From contig NZ_BJZU01000074.1 in assembly GCF_007992195.1 (NCBI RefSeq), positions 1 to 61,586 on the forward strand: a DNA stretch of 61,586 nucleotides, given 5' to 3'. Below the pieces are notes generated by a model, which had not been told where the DNA came from, ran no database searches, and saw only the letters and a list, made by a program, of their open reading frames with translations. Both the position numbers and the translations under genes were made by a program. Of the stretch, positions 20,762 to 30,423 are shown piece by piece. This stretch comes from Methylobacterium oxalidis (lineage in GTDB: Bacteria > Pseudomonadota > Alphaproteobacteria > Rhizobiales > Beijerinckiaceae). Numbering within the stretch: position 1 is the first letter of the stretch; each line of letters starts with the position of its first letter.

Positions 20762-21388
20762 TCAGGCATGCACCGCCAGGAGCACCGAGGTCTCCGGCAC
20801 CACGGTGCCGGGGCCCGCCTGCCGGCGCTGCCAGGCCCTCCGGTCGAGGCGGAACCGGTCGACCATGAGGTCGCCGCCCCGCGCCGGGAAGGGCGCCAGC
20901 GCCCGCCCCTCGTGCGCGAAGCCGCATTTCTGCAGGACGCGCCGGGAGGCGACGTTCTCCACGCGCGCGGCCGAGGTCAGCACCTGGCCCGGCGTGTAGG
21001 CGAAGTAAGCCTCGACCATGGCGGCGACCGCCTCGGTGACGAGCCCGTTGCCCCAGTGGGGCGCGCCGAGCCAGTAGCCGAGATGCGGCCCGGCCGCGCC
21101 GGGGTCCGGCTCGATCGCCACGATGCCGATCAGACTCTGCGGGCGGCTTCGCGGCGCGATCCCCATGACAATGGAGCGCCCCTCGGTGTTCCCCCAGCGC
21201 GCCTTCACGATGAAGCCGTCGACGCTCGTCCGGTCGAGCGGGTACGGGATCCGGGCGGTCATCTCGGACACCGCCCGGTCGCCGGCGAGGGCGACGATCG
21301 CCTCGGCATCCGCGGCGCAGGGCCAGCGCAGCCACAGGCGCCGGGTCTCCAGGCGGAAGACGTCGTCGCGGGTCAGGTCGGGGAACAT
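20762..21388 (-). CDS. GNAT family acetyltransferase (RimJ/RimL-like)
   Basis: A 208-residue GNAT enzyme. [21 protein letters not shown] (about 14-34) is the usual opening of RimJ-like proteins; the acetyl-CoA binding region reads [22 protein letters not shown] and [15 protein letters not shown]. The substrate is unknown. A GNAT gene between rpmA and obgE is a common feature in this order, and its coupling to ribosomal genes suggests a ribosomal or general protein target, which is inference. The ATG at 21388 was preferred over an open frame 26 codons longer. Confidence 0.85.
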   Translation of the reverse strand: MFPDLTRDDVFRLETRRLWLRWPCAADAEAIVALAGDRAVSEMTARIPYPLDRTSVDGFIVKARWGNTEGRSIVMGIAPRSRPQSLIGIVAIEPDPGAAGPHLGYWLGAPHWGNGLVTEAVAAMVEAYFAYTPGQVLTSAARVENVASRRVLQKCGFAHEGRALAPFPARGGDLMVDRFRLDRRAWQRRQAGPGTVVPETSVLLAVHA

Positions 21389-21549
21389 CGTCGCGGGCTC
21401 CGGTCGCGGGCGGCGAGAAAACCGCCTCAGGCCTTCGGACGAAGAAGGGGGAAGATGGCATCCCATCCTCCCCCGCGTTCCGTGTCCCGTGTCGCCCCTG
21501 TCGGGGCCTGCGAGGGAGCTTCGGGTCCGCCGGTTCGGTGTGGGACACC

Positions 21550-21584
21550 GGCGGGAAGCTCTCTCGTCCGTCGAGCTTGCCCGC
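21550..21584 (-). terminator. Imperfect hairpin immediately after rpmA
   Basis: GGCGGG plus AAGCTC pairs with GAGCTT plus CCCGCC, with one bulged base and an 11-base loop, directly beyond the rpmA stop on the minus strand. There is no long T-run. It could attenuate transcription from rplU-rpmA into the GNAT-obgE genes. Confidence 0.4.
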
Positions 21585-21851
21585 CTACTCGGCCGCCTCT
21601 TGCACCGGTACGACCGCCACGAAGGCGCGGCCGCGCTTCGTCTCGAAGCGGACGCGGCCGTCGGTGAGGGCGAACAGGGTGTGGTCCTTGCCCATGCCGA
21701 CGTTGGTGCCGGGGTGCCACTTGGTGCCGCGCTGCCGGACGATGATGTTGCCGGCGATGACGGCCTCCGAGCCGAACTTCTTGACGCCGAGGCGCCGGCC
21801 TTCCGAGTCGCGGCCGTTGCGGGACGAGCCGCCTGCTTTCTTGTGTGCCAT
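21585..21851 (-). CDS. rpmA: 50S ribosomal protein L27
   Basis: An 88-residue L27. [20 protein letters not shown] at the N-terminus and [19 protein letters not shown] are nearly invariant. The N-terminal tail reaches the peptidyl-transferase centre. It follows rplU by 77 bases in the expected order. Confidence 0.98.
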   Translation of the reverse strand: MAHKKAGGSSRNGRDSEGRRLGVKKFGSEAVIAGNIIVRQRGTKWHPGTNVGMGKDHTLFALTDGRVRFETKRGRAFVAVVPVQEAAE

Positions 21852-21928
21852 GGATGAACTCCGAAATTCCTCAGTCGGGCGAGCGCGGGCTCAGCCCTGG
21901 CGCGATGCCGCTATCAGCCCTTGGCGCC

Positions 21929-22261
21929 TCAGCCCTTGGCGCTCTTGGCGCCGGCGTCGATGCCGGTGATCCGCACCACCGTGTGGTGCTGCCGGTGGCC
22001 GCGCTTGCGGCGCGAGTTCTGCCGGCGGCGCTTCTTGAAGGCGATCACCTTCTTGTCGCGGCCGTGGCCGACGATCTCGCCCGTGACGCTGATCCCCGAC
22101 AGGAGCGGCGCGCCGACCTGGGTGGCATCCCCGTCGGTGAACAGCAGCACCTCGCCGAAGGTGACGCTGGAGCCGGCCTCGCCCTCGAGGCTGGCGACCG
22201 TGATGGTGTCGTTGGCGGCGACGCGGTACTGCTTGCCGCCGGTCTTGATGACTGCGAACAT
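21929..22261 (-). CDS. rplU: 50S ribosomal protein L21
   Basis: A 110-residue L21, starting [15 protein letters not shown], with the basic C-terminal stretch [20 protein letters not shown] and [11 protein letters not shown]. It is the first gene of the long minus-strand housekeeping cluster, with its own sigma70-like promoter at 22402-22431 and a leader of roughly 130 bases. Confidence 0.98.
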   Translation of the reverse strand: MFAVIKTGGKQYRVAANDTITVASLEGEAGSSVTFGEVLLFTDGDATQVGAPLLSGISVTGEIVGHGRDKKVIAFKKRRRQNSRRKRGHRQHHTVVRITGIDAGAKSAKG

Positions 22262-22401
22262 CGTTCTCTCTCGTGTTCCGATCGGCCTCCGGGGTCGCCC
22301 CCTGGACCGGCTTTTTATCAGTTCGTCCCGACCGGCAGGATGGCCCGCGGCGAAACGCGAAACGCGCGGACTCCTGCGAGGAAGCCGCGCGTGGTGCCGG
22401 G

Positions 22402-22431
22402 TGGATAGGCCGCGAAGGGGCGATTTGTCAA
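22402..22431 (-). promoter_or_regulatory. Sigma70-type promoter of rplU-rpmA
   Basis: On the minus strand TTGACA (22431-22426) and TATCCA (22407-22402) are separated by 18 bases. It is the best promoter match in the window. The -35 box contains the TGA stop of the upstream HTH gene. Confidence 0.7.
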
Positions 22432-22940
22432 CGCGCGGTCGGCTCTTCCCCGGCGAGGACGGCGTCCACGAGGTCGGGATCGCGCGCGATGACGGCGAGC
22501 AGGATGCGGGTCGCCGTGTCCGGCCGGTTCCGGCCCTGGTCCCAGTTCTGCACCGTGTCGAGCTCGAAGCCGAATCGCAGGGCGAACTCCGCCTGCGAGA
22601 GGTCGAGCTTGGCCCGCACCTCGCGGCTGCTGACCTCGGGCGTGCGCAGCGCGCGGGCGCGGACGCCGAGTTCGGCGAGGCGAACCACGAGGTCCTCCCG
22701 CGTCGCGCCCGGAACGCCGACGACGACGGCGCGGCCCTCCGCCAGCCGGTCGAGGAGGGCGTGCGCCCGCCGAAGCGAGAGTCCCTGATCCGTCAGCAGC
22801 CGCGCGACGTCGACGGGCCGCGCCACCTCGCCGTCCACCCTCAGCCGAAGGCGGGTGGGGGAATCGGAAGGGGCGCGGTCGCCGCCCGCGGGCTCGTCTC
22901 GTCGTGCGAGTGCTTCCCTCAACGACAATGCCCTGCGCAT
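22428..22940 (-). CDS. Helix-turn-helix (Xre-type) regulator, antitoxin-like
   Basis: Up to 170 residues. The C-terminal third is a clear Xre-type DNA-binding domain (REVRAKLDLSQAEFALRFGF, then ELDTVQNWDQGRNRPDT), the form common in HigA-like antitoxins. The first part (about residues 33-100) contains VDGEVARPVDVARLLTDQG and a short alpha/beta region. Two starts are possible: ATG 22940, with GAGG upstream, or GTG 22838, where the recognisable part begins. It overlaps the damaged upstream gene in another frame and probably formed a two-gene module with it. Confidence 0.7.
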   Translation of the reverse strand: MRRALSLREALARRDEPAGGDRAPSDSPTRLRLRVDGEVARPVDVARLLTDQGLSLRRAHALLDRLAEGRAVVVGVPGATREDLVVRLAELGVRARALRTPEVSSREVRAKLDLSQAEFALRFGFELDTVQNWDQGRNRPDTATRILLAVIARDPDLVDAVLAGEEPTAR

Positions 22941-23163
22941 CGGCCTCGACCATCAGCTTGCGGGCGATCACGTTGAGGCCCCGGCGCCCGAGGGCACCGG
23001 GCGAGAGACCCTGCACGTGCGCCCGCTCGATCACGAGCCAGCCGTCGCGGAGCCGGACCTGCCCGAGGATATCGATCCGCTCGACGGGCGTCGCGACCGA
23101 CACGAGCATCTCCGGCCCCTCGACGTCCGTGATCTCGACGATCACGTCGTCCTCTGTCCACAT
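22845..23163 (-). pseudogene. Small protein gene upstream of the HTH gene, probably frameshifted
   Basis: From ATG 23163 the frame gives about 105 well-formed residues (ITDVEGPEMLVSVATPVERI, then GLSPGALGRRGLNVIARKLM) and a basic tail ending RRPRPFRF. It then runs on without a stop to 22318, entirely out of frame across the HTH gene, where the translation turns into Arg/Gly/Pro-rich nonsense. A TGA lies in a neighbouring frame near 22840, so a one- or two-base indel near 22850 has probably removed the original stop. Domain not recognised; as partner of an Xre-type regulator it could be a toxin. Confidence 0.5.
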
Positions 23164-23195
23164 ATACGCGATTCACGTACAGGCGAGAAGGGGCA

Positions 23196-24752
23196 TCACT
23201 TCTTCATCAGCCCGCCGAGCACGTTGCGCAGGATCGCGTTGCCGACCTGCGTGCCCACCGAGCGGGCCATCGAGCGGGCGGCGTTGGAGACGACCTGCTC
23301 GGCGAGGCTCTGGGGCGGGCGGCGGCCTCCCCGGCCCTGCGGGGCCGGCTTCGAGCCGAGCACGCCGCCCAGCATCCCGCCGAGGCTGCCGAGGAGGCCG
23401 CCGAGCCCCCCCTCGGAGTCCTGCGCCGCCTCGGCGGGCGCCGCGTCGAGGCCCTTGCGCTTGGCGAGCATCTCGTAGGCGCTCTCGTTGTCGACGCTCT
23501 CGTCGTACTTGCCTCGCAGCGGGCTCTGCGCGATGAGCGCCGCGCGCTCGGCCGGGGTCAGCGGGCCGACGCGGCCCTGCGGCGGCGCGATCAGCGCGCG
23601 CTCCACCACCGAGGGGGTGCCCTTCGCCTCCAGGAAGCTCACCAGCGCCTCGCCGACGCCGAGCTCGGTGATCGCCTTGGCGACGTCGAAGCCCGGGTTC
23701 TGCCGGAAGGTCTCGGCGGCGGCGCGCACGGCGCGCTGGTCGCGGGGCGTGAAGGCGCGCAGCGCGTGCTGGACCCGGTTGCCGAGCTGGCCCAGCACCG
23801 TCTCCGGAACGTCGAGGGGGTTCTGCGTCACGAAGTAGACGCCCACGCCCTTCGATCGGATCAGGCGGACCACCTGCTCCACCGCGTCGAGCAGGGGCTT
23901 GGGCGCGTCGTTGAAGAGCAGGTGCGCCTCGTCGAAGAAGAAGACCAGCTTCGGCTTGTCGAGGTCGCCGACCTCGGGCAGCTCCTCGAACAGCTCCGAG
24001 AGCATCCACAGCAGGAAGGACGCGTAGAGCCGCGGCTTCTGCATCAGCTTGTCGGCGGCCAGGATGTTGACGAATCCGCGGCCCTCGCGGTCCGTGCGCA
24101 TGAAGTCGGAGAGGTTCAGCGCCGGCTCGCCGAAGAATTTGTCCGCTCCCTGGTTCTCCAGCATCAGGAGCTGGCGCTGGATCGCGCCGACGCTCGCCGC
24201 CGAGACGTTCCCGTAGGTGCCCGAGATCTCCTTCAGGTTCTCGGACAGGAAGGTCAGGAGCGCGCGCAGGTCCTTGAGGTCGATGACCGGCCACTGGTTC
24301 TCGTCGGCCACCCGGAAGGCGATGTTGAGTACGCCCTCCTGGGTGTCGTTGAGTTCGAGGAGGCGGGCCAGCAGCAGCGGCCCCATCTCCATCACGGTGC
24401 AGCGGATCGGGTGGCCCTGCTCGCCGAACAGATCCCAGAACACGGTGGGGAAGCGGTCGGGCTCGTAGGGAATGCCGAGTTCCTCGGCGCGCTTCACGAA
24501 GGCGGGCTTGGCCTCGCCGGCCGCCGCGAGTCCCGAGAGGTCGCCCTTGATGTCGGCGGCGAAGACGGGGACGCCCGCGTTCGAGAAGCCCTCCGCCATC
24601 ACCTGGAGGGTCACGGTCTTGCCCGTGCCCGTGGCGCCGGCCACGAGGCCGTGGCGGTTGGCGAGCCGGAGCGTCAGGCGCTCGGGCTTGCCGGAGCCGC
24701 CGGGCCCGCCGGCCGGGCTCCTGCCGATGAGAATCGTGCCGTCGTCCGTCAT
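23196..24752 (-). CDS. HerA-type ATPase/helicase, DUF853 family
   Basis: A 518-residue P-loop ATPase. Walker A is GATGTGKT (residues 39-46) and Walker B is [44 protein letters not shown] and [20 protein letters not shown] are typical of the DUF853/HerA-FtsK group. The C-terminal region is Gly-rich ([20 protein letters not shown]) and ends with a conserved helix. The family is near-universal in proteobacteria with a DNA-translocase-like fold, but the cellular role is unsettled. The ATG at 24752 has GAGGGCG upstream; the longer open frame before it is not coding. Confidence 0.9.
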   Translation of the reverse strand: MTDDGTILIGRSPAGGPGGSGKPERLTLRLANRHGLVAGATGTGKTVTLQVMAEGFSNAGVPVFAADIKGDLSGLAAAGEAKPAFVKRAEELGIPYEPDRFPTVFWDLFGEQGHPIRCTVMEMGPLLLARLLELNDTQEGVLNIAFRVADENQWPVIDLKDLRALLTFLSENLKEISGTYGNVSAASVGAIQRQLLMLENQGADKFFGEPALNLSDFMRTDREGRGFVNILAADKLMQKPRLYASFLLWMLSELFEELPEVGDLDKPKLVFFFDEAHLLFNDAPKPLLDAVEQVVRLIRSKGVGVYFVTQNPLDVPETVLGQLGNRVQHALRAFTPRDQRAVRAAAETFRQNPGFDVAKAITELGVGEALVSFLEAKGTPSVVERALIAPPQGRVGPLTPAERAALIAQSPLRGKYDESVDNESAYEMLAKRKGLDAAPAEAAQDSEGGLGGLLGSLGGMLGGVLGSKPAPQGRGGRRPPQSLAEQVVSNAARSMARSVGTQVGNAILRNVLGGLMKK

Positions 24753-24893
24753 CGCGCCCTCGCCCGGTCGGTTGCGCCCAAGGTTATGCCGCCGGGGCCG
24801 CCCGTTTTCCAGATGCCCGGCGCGGCACCGCTTGATTTCGGCACGCCGAGGCCCGAAGGACGGTGGAGATCGTACCCTCAGGAGCCCGCCACG

Positions 24894-25280
24894 ATGGAAG
24901 AACTGATTGCCCGCGTCACCGCCCGCACGGGCCTCGACGCCGCGACCGCGCAGACCGCAATCGGCCACATCCTCGCCTTCCTGCAGAAGGAGGGGCCGGC
25001 GGCCGAGGTGGGCCAGCTCATGGCGGCGATGCCGGGCTCGGAGGCGCTGGTCGCCGAATCCAACGGCGCCGAGAACGGCGGCGGCCTCATGGGCATGCTC
25101 GGCGGCATGATGGGCGGCGGCGTGATGGCGCTCGGCCAGAAGCTGATGTCGGCCGGCGTGCCGATGGGGCAGATGCAGCCCCTCGGCCAGGAACTCTTCG
25201 CCTACGGCCGCGAGAAGGCCGGCGAGGACGTGATGGGCCCGATCGTCGGCTCGATCCCCGGCCTCAACCAGTTCGTCTGA
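24894..25280 (+). CDS. DUF2267 family protein
   Basis: 128 residues. [20 protein letters not shown] followed by [14 protein letters not shown] matches the helical DUF2267-type repeat. A Gly/Met-rich middle ([20 protein letters not shown]) and a conserved end ([18 protein letters not shown]) follow. No signal peptide is visible. Function is unknown. It is divergent from the HerA-type gene with 141 bases between them. Confidence 0.8.
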   Translation: MEELIARVTARTGLDAATAQTAIGHILAFLQKEGPAAEVGQLMAAMPGSEALVAESNGAENGGGLMGMLGGMMGGGVMALGQKLMSAGVPMGQMQPLGQELFAYGREKAGEDVMGPIVGSIPGLNQFV

Positions 25281-25294
25281 GCCTCCGGCGGGGA

Positions 25295-25316
25295 GCCGGC
25301 CCCGGCCCGGGCCGGC
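25295..25316 (+). terminator. GC-rich hairpin after the DUF2267 gene
   Basis: GCCGGCCC and GGGCCGGC form a perfect 8-bp stem with a 6-base loop 14 bases after the stop, followed by CTTCGG without a real T-run. Confidence 0.5.
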
Positions 25317-25376
25317 CCTTCGGCGGCTACGCACCGCCGGGCCCGGGCGCGCGCCGCGAGGGCCCTCGCCAAGTCC

Positions 25377-25405
25377 TTGATGCGAAAGGCGCGCGCCTGT
25401 CATAA
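25377..25405 (+). promoter_or_regulatory. Sigma70-like promoter of the olsB gene
   Basis: TTGATG (25377-25382) and TCATAA (25400-25405) are spaced by 17 bases, about 95 bases upstream of the ATG at 25500. Confidence 0.5.
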
Positions 25406-25499
25406 AAGCGTGCGCGCTTCGTGGTGTTGTCGCATCCGCGAGGCCGGGGCCGTCCATCCCGAGGGGGTGGGCTCCGCGATCCCGAGGGCAGGCTGAACC

Positions 25500-26519
25500 A
25501 TGGTCGCGAACTTCGCGCGCGGCGCTTCCGCGGCTTGGCTGAACGGCTGGGAGAAGGGGGTCAGCGGCCCCATCACCCGGCTCAAGCAGAAGAGCGCCGA
25601 GGCCGGCCTGCCGGGCTTCGGCGGCCGCAGCCTGATCCCGCCCGGTGCCACGCCGATCCGCTTCGGCGAGCGCTTCCGCGCACCGCTCGCGACGCCGGGC
25701 CTCGACCCGAGCCTCGGCCGCATCGGCAGCCTGGAGGTCCGCCTCGCCACCAAGAAGTCCGAGGTGCGCCGGGCCCAGCGCCTGCGCTTCCGCGTGTTCT
25801 ACGAGGAGATGTCGGCGATCCCGAGCGGGATGGCGATGCTCTCGCGCCGGGACGTGGACGATTACGACGCGGTCTGCGACCACCTCCTCGTCATCGACCA
25901 CGCGGCCACCGAGGCCAAGCCCTTCCGCAAGCCCCGCCCCAAGGTGGTGGGCACCTACCGCCTGCTCCGCCAGGACATCGCGGACCGGCATTTCGGCTTC
26001 TACACGGCGGGCGAGTACGACATCGCGCCGGTTCTGGCGGCCAATCCCGGCAAGCGCCTGCTCGAGCTCGGCCGCTCCTGCGTGCTCAAGCCCTACCGCA
26101 CCAAGCGCACGGTCGAGCTGCTCTGGCACGGCATCTACGCCTACGTGCTGCATCACCGGATCGACGCGCTCCTCGGCTGCGCGAGCCTGGAGGGCACGGA
26201 CCCGGAGCGCCTCGCGCTGCCCCTGAGCTTCCTGCACCACCACGCCCGCGCCGCGGAGGGCTGGTGCGCGCGGGCGCTCCCCGGCCGCTACGTGCGGATG
26301 AACCGGCTCGACCGCGAATCCGTCGACCTGAAGGCGGCGCTCCAGGCGCTGCCGCCGCTGATCAAGGGCTATCTGCGGGTGGGCGCGACCTTCGGCGACG
26401 GCGCCGTGGTCGATCGCCAGTTCGGGACCACGGACGTGTTCGTGGTCCTGCCGATCAGCGCGATCGCCTCGCGCTACCTCGGCCATTTCGGCCCGGCGGC
26501 GAACCGGCGGGCGGCCTGA
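25500..26519 (+). CDS. olsB: GNAT acyltransferase, ornithine-acyl-ACP N-acyltransferase type
   Basis: A 339-residue protein of the Acetyltransf_5 (hemolysin-like) group. The core begins at about residue 75 with [20 protein letters not shown] and FRVFYEEM, and continues with [30 protein letters not shown] and [12 protein letters not shown], all typical of OlsB. OlsB adds a 3-hydroxy fatty acid to ornithine, giving lyso-ornithine lipid. An N-terminal extension of about 70 residues with no known domain is present. No olsA is adjacent. The exact acyl acceptor is inference from the family. Confidence 0.75.
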   Translation: MVANFARGASAAWLNGWEKGVSGPITRLKQKSAEAGLPGFGGRSLIPPGATPIRFGERFRAPLATPGLDPSLGRIGSLEVRLATKKSEVRRAQRLRFRVFYEEMSAIPSGMAMLSRRDVDDYDAVCDHLLVIDHAATEAKPFRKPRPKVVGTYRLLRQDIADRHFGFYTAGEYDIAPVLAANPGKRLLELGRSCVLKPYRTKRTVELLWHGIYAYVLHHRIDALLGCASLEGTDPERLALPLSFLHHHARAAEGWCARALPGRYVRMNRLDRESVDLKAALQALPPLIKGYLRVGATFGDGAVVDRQFGTTDVFVVLPISAIASRYLGHFGPAANRRAA

Positions 26520-26553
26520 GCCGCATCGCCCGGCGCGGTCCCGCGGAGCGGGC

Positions 26554-27423
26554 CTAGCCCGCCGCGTCGTCCTTCAGGGCGGCGAGGCCCTCCCGGTAGG
26601 TCGGGTAGCGCAGGGCGAGCCCGAGTTCCTCGCGCAGCAGCCGGTTCCGCACCCGCTTGTTCTCTCCGTAGAAGCTGCGCGCCATCGGGCTCAGCTCCGC
26701 CGTCTCGAAATCGACCGCCGGCGGCAGCGGCAGGCCGGCGAGCCGGGCCGCGTGCTCGGTGACCACCTGGGGCGGCGCCGGCTCGTCGTCGGTCACGTTG
26801 TAGACCGCCCCGTTGCGGGGCCGCTCCAGCGAGGCGGCCAGCGCCGCCGCGATGTCGTCCACGTGGATGCGGTTGAAGACCTGCCCGGCCTTGATGATGC
26901 GCTGCGCCTTGCCCTCGCGCAGCTTCACGAACGGGTTGCGGCCCGGCCCGTAGATCCCGGACAGGCGGAAGACCTGCACCGCCTTGCCCGTCTCGGCGCC
27001 GAGCGCCAGCCAGTCCCGCTCGACGGCGAGCCGCTCCCGGGAGCGGGCGCTGCGGGGCGTGGCCTCCGTCGTCTCGTCGATCCAGGCGCCGCCCTGGTCA
27101 CCGTAGACGCCGATCGTCGAGAGGTAGCCGATCCAGCGGATCCGGCTCGCGCGGATCGCGTCGGCGTGGCGCGCCAGGGCGGTGTCGCCGTCGGGGCCGG
27201 GCGGGGCCGAGACGAGGAGGACGTCCGTGTCGGCGAGATCGGCGGCGATGCGCGGGTCGTCGGCGTCCGGCCCGAACACCCGCACGGGCAAGCCGGCCTC
27301 GGCCTCGATGGCGCGCGCCCGGTCCGGGTCGGTCACGGTCGCGCGGATGGCGGCGAAGCGGGACCGCTCGCGCTCCACGAATCGGCGGGCGCTGAAGCCG
27401 AGGCCGAACACGAACAGGTTCAT
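26554..27423 (-). CDS. NAD(P)-dependent epimerase/reductase, YeeZ-like SDR
   Basis: A 289-residue Rossmann protein. The dinucleotide site is [14 protein letters not shown] (residues 4-17), unusual in lacking the full GxxGxxG, as in Yee[41 protein letters not shown] and [12 protein letters not shown] follow the extended SDR pattern with catalytic Ser and Tyr. Substrate unknown. The ATG at 27423 overlaps the TGA of queG (ATGA), so the two are translationally coupled. Confidence 0.85.
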   Translation of the reverse strand: MNLFVFGLGFSARRFVERERSRFAAIRATVTDPDRARAIEAEAGLPVRVFGPDADDPRIAADLADTDVLLVSAPPGPDGDTALARHADAIRASRIRWIGYLSTIGVYGDQGGAWIDETTEATPRSARSRERLAVERDWLALGAETGKAVQVFRLSGIYGPGRNPFVKLREGKAQRIIKAGQVFNRIHVDDIAAALAASLERPRNGAVYNVTDDEPAPPQVVTEHAARLAGLPLPPAVDFETAELSPMARSFYGENKRVRNRLLREELGLALRYPTYREGLAALKDDAAG

Positions 27424-28604
27424 GGGAGTGGGGTCTCCTCGTCCCGTGTCGCGAGCGCCGCCCGCCACTCGGCCAGCACGTGCGGGTCGGCCTCCCCGCG
27501 GCCCGAGCGGGCGTGGAGGTCCGCGCAGGCGTTCCTATCGAGGAGACGGCCGCAGGCCCAGACCGCCATGCCGCGCACGAGCGGCGCCGGATCGTCGAGG
27601 AGCCGCGCCGCCTCCGCGGCGAGCGCCCGGTCCCCCGAGTTGCCGATGGCGATGAGGACGTTGCGCAGGAAGCGGTCGCGCCCCGTGCGCTTCACCGGCG
27701 TGCCCGCGAACAGCCGGCGGAAGGCCGCGTCGTCGAGGCGGGCGAGATCGGCGAGCGGCGGCGCCGCGAGGTCGTCCCGCGCGGCGAGCCGGGTCGCGCG
27801 GGCATCCTGCGCGAACTTGTTCCAGGGGCAGATCGCGAGGCAGTCGTCGCAGCCGAAGACGCGGTTGCCCATCGGGGCCCGGAACTCGGCCGGGATCGGC
27901 CCCGCATGCTCGATTGTCAGGTAGGAGAGGCAGCGCCGCGCATCGAGCCGGAAGGGCTCCGGAAAGGCCGCGGTCGGGCAGATGTCGAGGCAGCGCCGGC
28001 AGGTGCCGCAATGCTCGGGTTCGGGCGCGTCGGGCTCCAGTTCGGCCGCGCTGTAGATCGCGCCGAGCAGCAGCCAGTTGCCGTGCTCGCGGGAGATCAG
28101 CACCGTGTGCTTGCCCTGCCAGCCGAGGCCGGCGGCCTCGGCGAGCGGCTTCTCCATCACCGGCGCGGTGTCGACGAACACCTTCACCGGCCGCCCCGAT
28201 CGGGCGGCGAGCAGGCCGCCGAGCTCCTTCAGCTTGCCCTTGACGACCTCGTGGTAGTCGCGCCGCTGCGCGTAGGCCGCGATGGCGGCCCGGTCGCGCC
28301 GCGCGAGGAGGTCGAGCGGGTTCGTCCCGGGGGCGTAGCTCAGCCCCAGCATCACGACGCTGCGGACCTCCGGCCAGAGGCCGGCCGGCGCGGTCCGCTC
28401 GGCCGTGCGCTCCGCCATCCACGCCATCTCGCCGTGGGCGCCCGCGGCGAGCCAGGCCGACAGGCGCTCGGGCAGGCCGGGCACCGAATCGGGCCGGGCG
28501 ACGCGCAGGGCGTCGAAGCCGAGGGAGCGGGCGCGCTCCTCGATGATGCGCCGGAGAGCGGGCGCGTCGGGGCTGGAGGTCCGTGGGACTGGCGCGGGCT
28601 TCAG
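27420..28604 (-). CDS. queG: Epoxyqueuosine reductase
   Basis: A protein of about 394 residues catalysing the last step of queuosine synthesis on tRNA (epoxyqueuosine to queuosine), cobalamin-dependent. The two [4Fe-4S] motifs are clear: CGTCRRCLDICPTAAF and GCDDCLAICPWNKFA; VFVDTAPVMEK and GWQGKHTVLIS are diagnostic, and a HEAT-like C-terminus is present. The start is odd: no ATG, GTG or TTG lies between the conserved N-terminus (LRRIIEERARSLGFD) and the upstream gene. A CTG at 28604 overlaps the GST stop as CTGA, mimicking the usual ATGA coupling, and I take it as the start. Confidence 0.88.
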   Translation of the reverse strand: MKPAPVPRTSSPDAPALRRIIEERARSLGFDALRVARPDSVPGLPERLSAWLAAGAHGEMAWMAERTAERTAPAGLWPEVRSVVMLGLSYAPGTNPLDLLARRDRAAIAAYAQRRDYHEVVKGKLKELGGLLAARSGRPVKVFVDTAPVMEKPLAEAAGLGWQGKHTVLISREHGNWLLLGAIYSAAELEPDAPEPEHCGTCRRCLDICPTAAFPEPFRLDARRCLSYLTIEHAGPIPAEFRAPMGNRVFGCDDCLAICPWNKFAQDARATRLAARDDLAAPPLADLARLDDAAFRRLFAGTPVKRTGRDRFLRNVLIAIGNSGDRALAAEAARLLDDPAPLVRGMAVWACGRLLDRNACADLHARSGRGEADPHVLAEWRAALATRDEETPLP

Positions 28605-29293
28605 AAATCCAGGTCCGCGTAGTGGTCGGCCGGCGCCATGCCCGGCACGCGGTCGGCCAGGAGCGTGCGGAAGGAGGGGCGCGACTTCAGCCGCGCGTAC
28701 CAGTCCTTCGCGATCTCGCTCTCGTCCCATGGCACGTCGCCGAGGTAGTCCACGCAGCTCAGATGGGCGGCCGCCGCCAGATCCGCATAGGTCAGATGGT
28801 CGCCCGCGATCCAGCGCCGCCGCTCCATCAGGTAGCCAATATACTGGAGGTGGTAGCGGACGTTGATCCGCGCCGCGCGAATAGCGTTCATGTCCGGCGG
28901 GCCGCCGCCGTCGGCGCTCGTCATGAAGCGCTTCGAGATCTTCTCCGTCACGAGGTAGCCCGTCACCTCGGCGTAGAACTTCACGAGAAACCAGTCGAGC
29001 AGGCGCCGCACCTCGACCCGGTCCGGCGTGTGCTCGGGCAGGAGCCGGCGCCCGCTCAGGCCGAGGCCCCGCGTCTCGTCGAGATACTCGGCGATGATGC
29101 CGGCGCCCGGCACGGCGAGCCCGGTCTGCTCCACGAGCACCGGCGTCGTTCCGGCCGGGTTGATCAGTAGGAACGCCTCGCGCCGCTCCCAGGGCCGCTC
29201 CTCCACGAGGGTCGGTTCCATGCCCATCTCGGCGAGGACGAGGCGGATGAAGCGGGAGTTGGGGCAGAAGGATGAGTGGTGAAGCGTCGCCAT
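28601..29293 (-). CDS. Glutathione S-transferase family protein
   Basis: A 230-residue GST. The thioredoxin-like N-terminal domain runs to about residue 80 (LHHSSFCPNSRFIRLVLAEM, then INPAGTTPVLVE), and the helical C-terminal domain includes YIGYLMERRRWIAGDHLTYADLAAAAHLS, the usual N-capping box region. It is cytoplasmic; substrate unknown. It directly precedes queG with a four-base overlap. The ATG at 29293 starts at the conserved domain; the much longer open frame upstream is not protein-like. Confidence 0.87.
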   Translation of the reverse strand: MATLHHSSFCPNSRFIRLVLAEMGMEPTLVEERPWERREAFLLINPAGTTPVLVEQTGLAVPGAGIIAEYLDETRGLGLSGRRLLPEHTPDRVEVRRLLDWFLVKFYAEVTGYLVTEKISKRFMTSADGGGPPDMNAIRAARINVRYHLQYIGYLMERRRWIAGDHLTYADLAAAAHLSCVDYLGDVPWDESEIAKDWYARLKSRPSFRTLLADRVPGMAPADHYADLDF

Positions 29294-29537
29294 CGAGGCC
29301 GAGATCGGTCGGGTGGGATGAGCCGGCGGGACGCGCCCAGCGCATGGCCCGGGCGGGCTGCGCGCGGGATGAGAGTTATTGCTCGATCGTTGCCGCCTCA
29401 TTAACACGCTGAAGTCGCGCGGGTAACCGCCCATCAACCGTGACCGGCCAAGGCTGCCGGCCGGTGCGGTCCCGCGCCGAGAACCCGTCCGGCGAGACCC
29501 TTCAGGGGCGGCCCCATCCGAGAAGTCGAGGCGCGAG

Positions 29538-30344
29538 ATGATGGATGCGACGAGCATCGCGAAGGCGGTCGTGCTCGCCGTCGTGGAGGGCGCGACCGAG
29601 TTCATCCCGGTCTCCTCCACCGGCCACCAGCTCCTCGTCGGGCACTTCATCGGCTTCCACTCGCCGAACAACACCTTCGAGGTGCTGATCCAGCTCGGCG
29701 CCATCCTCGCCATCCTGTCGGTCTATTTCAGCCGGCTGCTCAAGGTCGGCACGGCGCTGCCGCACGACCCCAAGGCGCGCCGATTCGTGATCGGGATCCT
29801 GATCGCCTTCCTGCCGGCCGCGATCATCGGCGGCATCTTCTCGAAGGCGATCAAGTACTACCTGTTCAACCCCTGGATCGTCTGCGCGACCCTGGTGGCC
29901 GGCGGCCTCGTCCTGCTCGTCCTCGACGACATGGACCTCGAGGTGAAGAAGACCGACGTCTACGACTTCACCCTGCCGATGGACCTCAAGATCGGCATCT
30001 TCCAGTGCCTCGCCATGATCCCCGGCGTCTCGCGCTCGGGCGCCACCATCGTGGGCGCGATGCTGATGGGCGCCGACAAGCGCTCGGCCACCGAGTTCTC
30101 GTTCTACCTCGCCATGCCGACCATGGCCGGCGCCTTCGCCAAGGACCTCCTCGACAACTACAAGAACCTGTCGAAGGACGATGCCGGCCTGATCATCATC
30201 GGCTTCGTCGTGGCCTTCTTCTCCGCCCTCTTCGTGGTGCGCACGGTGCTCGACTACGTCTCCCGGCACGGCTTCTGGCTGTTCGCGTGGTGGCGCATCA
30301 TCGTCGGCTCGCTCGGCTTCGCGGGGCTGATCATCCTCGGCTGA
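29538..30344 (+). CDS. uppP: Undecaprenyl-diphosphatase
   Basis: A 268-residue BacA-type integral membrane enzyme that recycles undecaprenyl pyrophosphate for cell wall and glycan synthesis. The two active-site motifs are [14 protein letters not shown] (residues 18-31) and [10 protein letters not shown] (about 162-171). About eight membrane segments are visible. The gene's last codons and stop lie inside a 14-base tandem duplication (see the repeat entry). It is divergent from the GST gene with 244 bases between them. Confidence 0.96.
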   Translation: MMDATSIAKAVVLAVVEGATEFIPVSSTGHQLLVGHFIGFHSPNNTFEVLIQLGAILAILSVYFSRLLKVGTALPHDPKARRFVIGILIAFLPAAIIGGIFSKAIKYYLFNPWIVCATLVAGGLVLLVLDDMDLEVKKTDVYDFTLPMDLKIGIFQCLAMIPGVSRSGATIVGAMLMGADKRSATEFSFYLAMPTMAGAFAKDLLDNYKNLSKDDAGLIIIGFVVAFFSALFVVRTVLDYVSRHGFWLFAWWRIIVGSLGFAGLIILG

Positions 30345-30354
30345 TCATCCTCGG
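30327..30354. repeat. 14-bp tandem duplication at the 3' end of uppP
   Basis: CTGATCATCCTCGG occurs twice in a row. The uppP stop codon (GGC TGA) is formed at the junction of the two copies, so a single-copy version would read on in frame. Confidence 0.8.
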
Positions 30355-30423
30355 CCGGGCCCGCATCCGACCTCATGGCGATTGCCTCGGCCGGCACGTC
30401 GTGCCAGGGCTCAAGCCGAGACT

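Noticed and set aside
22318..22845. Extension of the 105-residue frame through the HTH gene as one 281-residue protein
   Set aside because: After residue about 105 the translation is only Arg/Gly/Pro-rich and lies out of frame over a recognisable HTH domain, so a lost stop is a better explanation than a real fusion.
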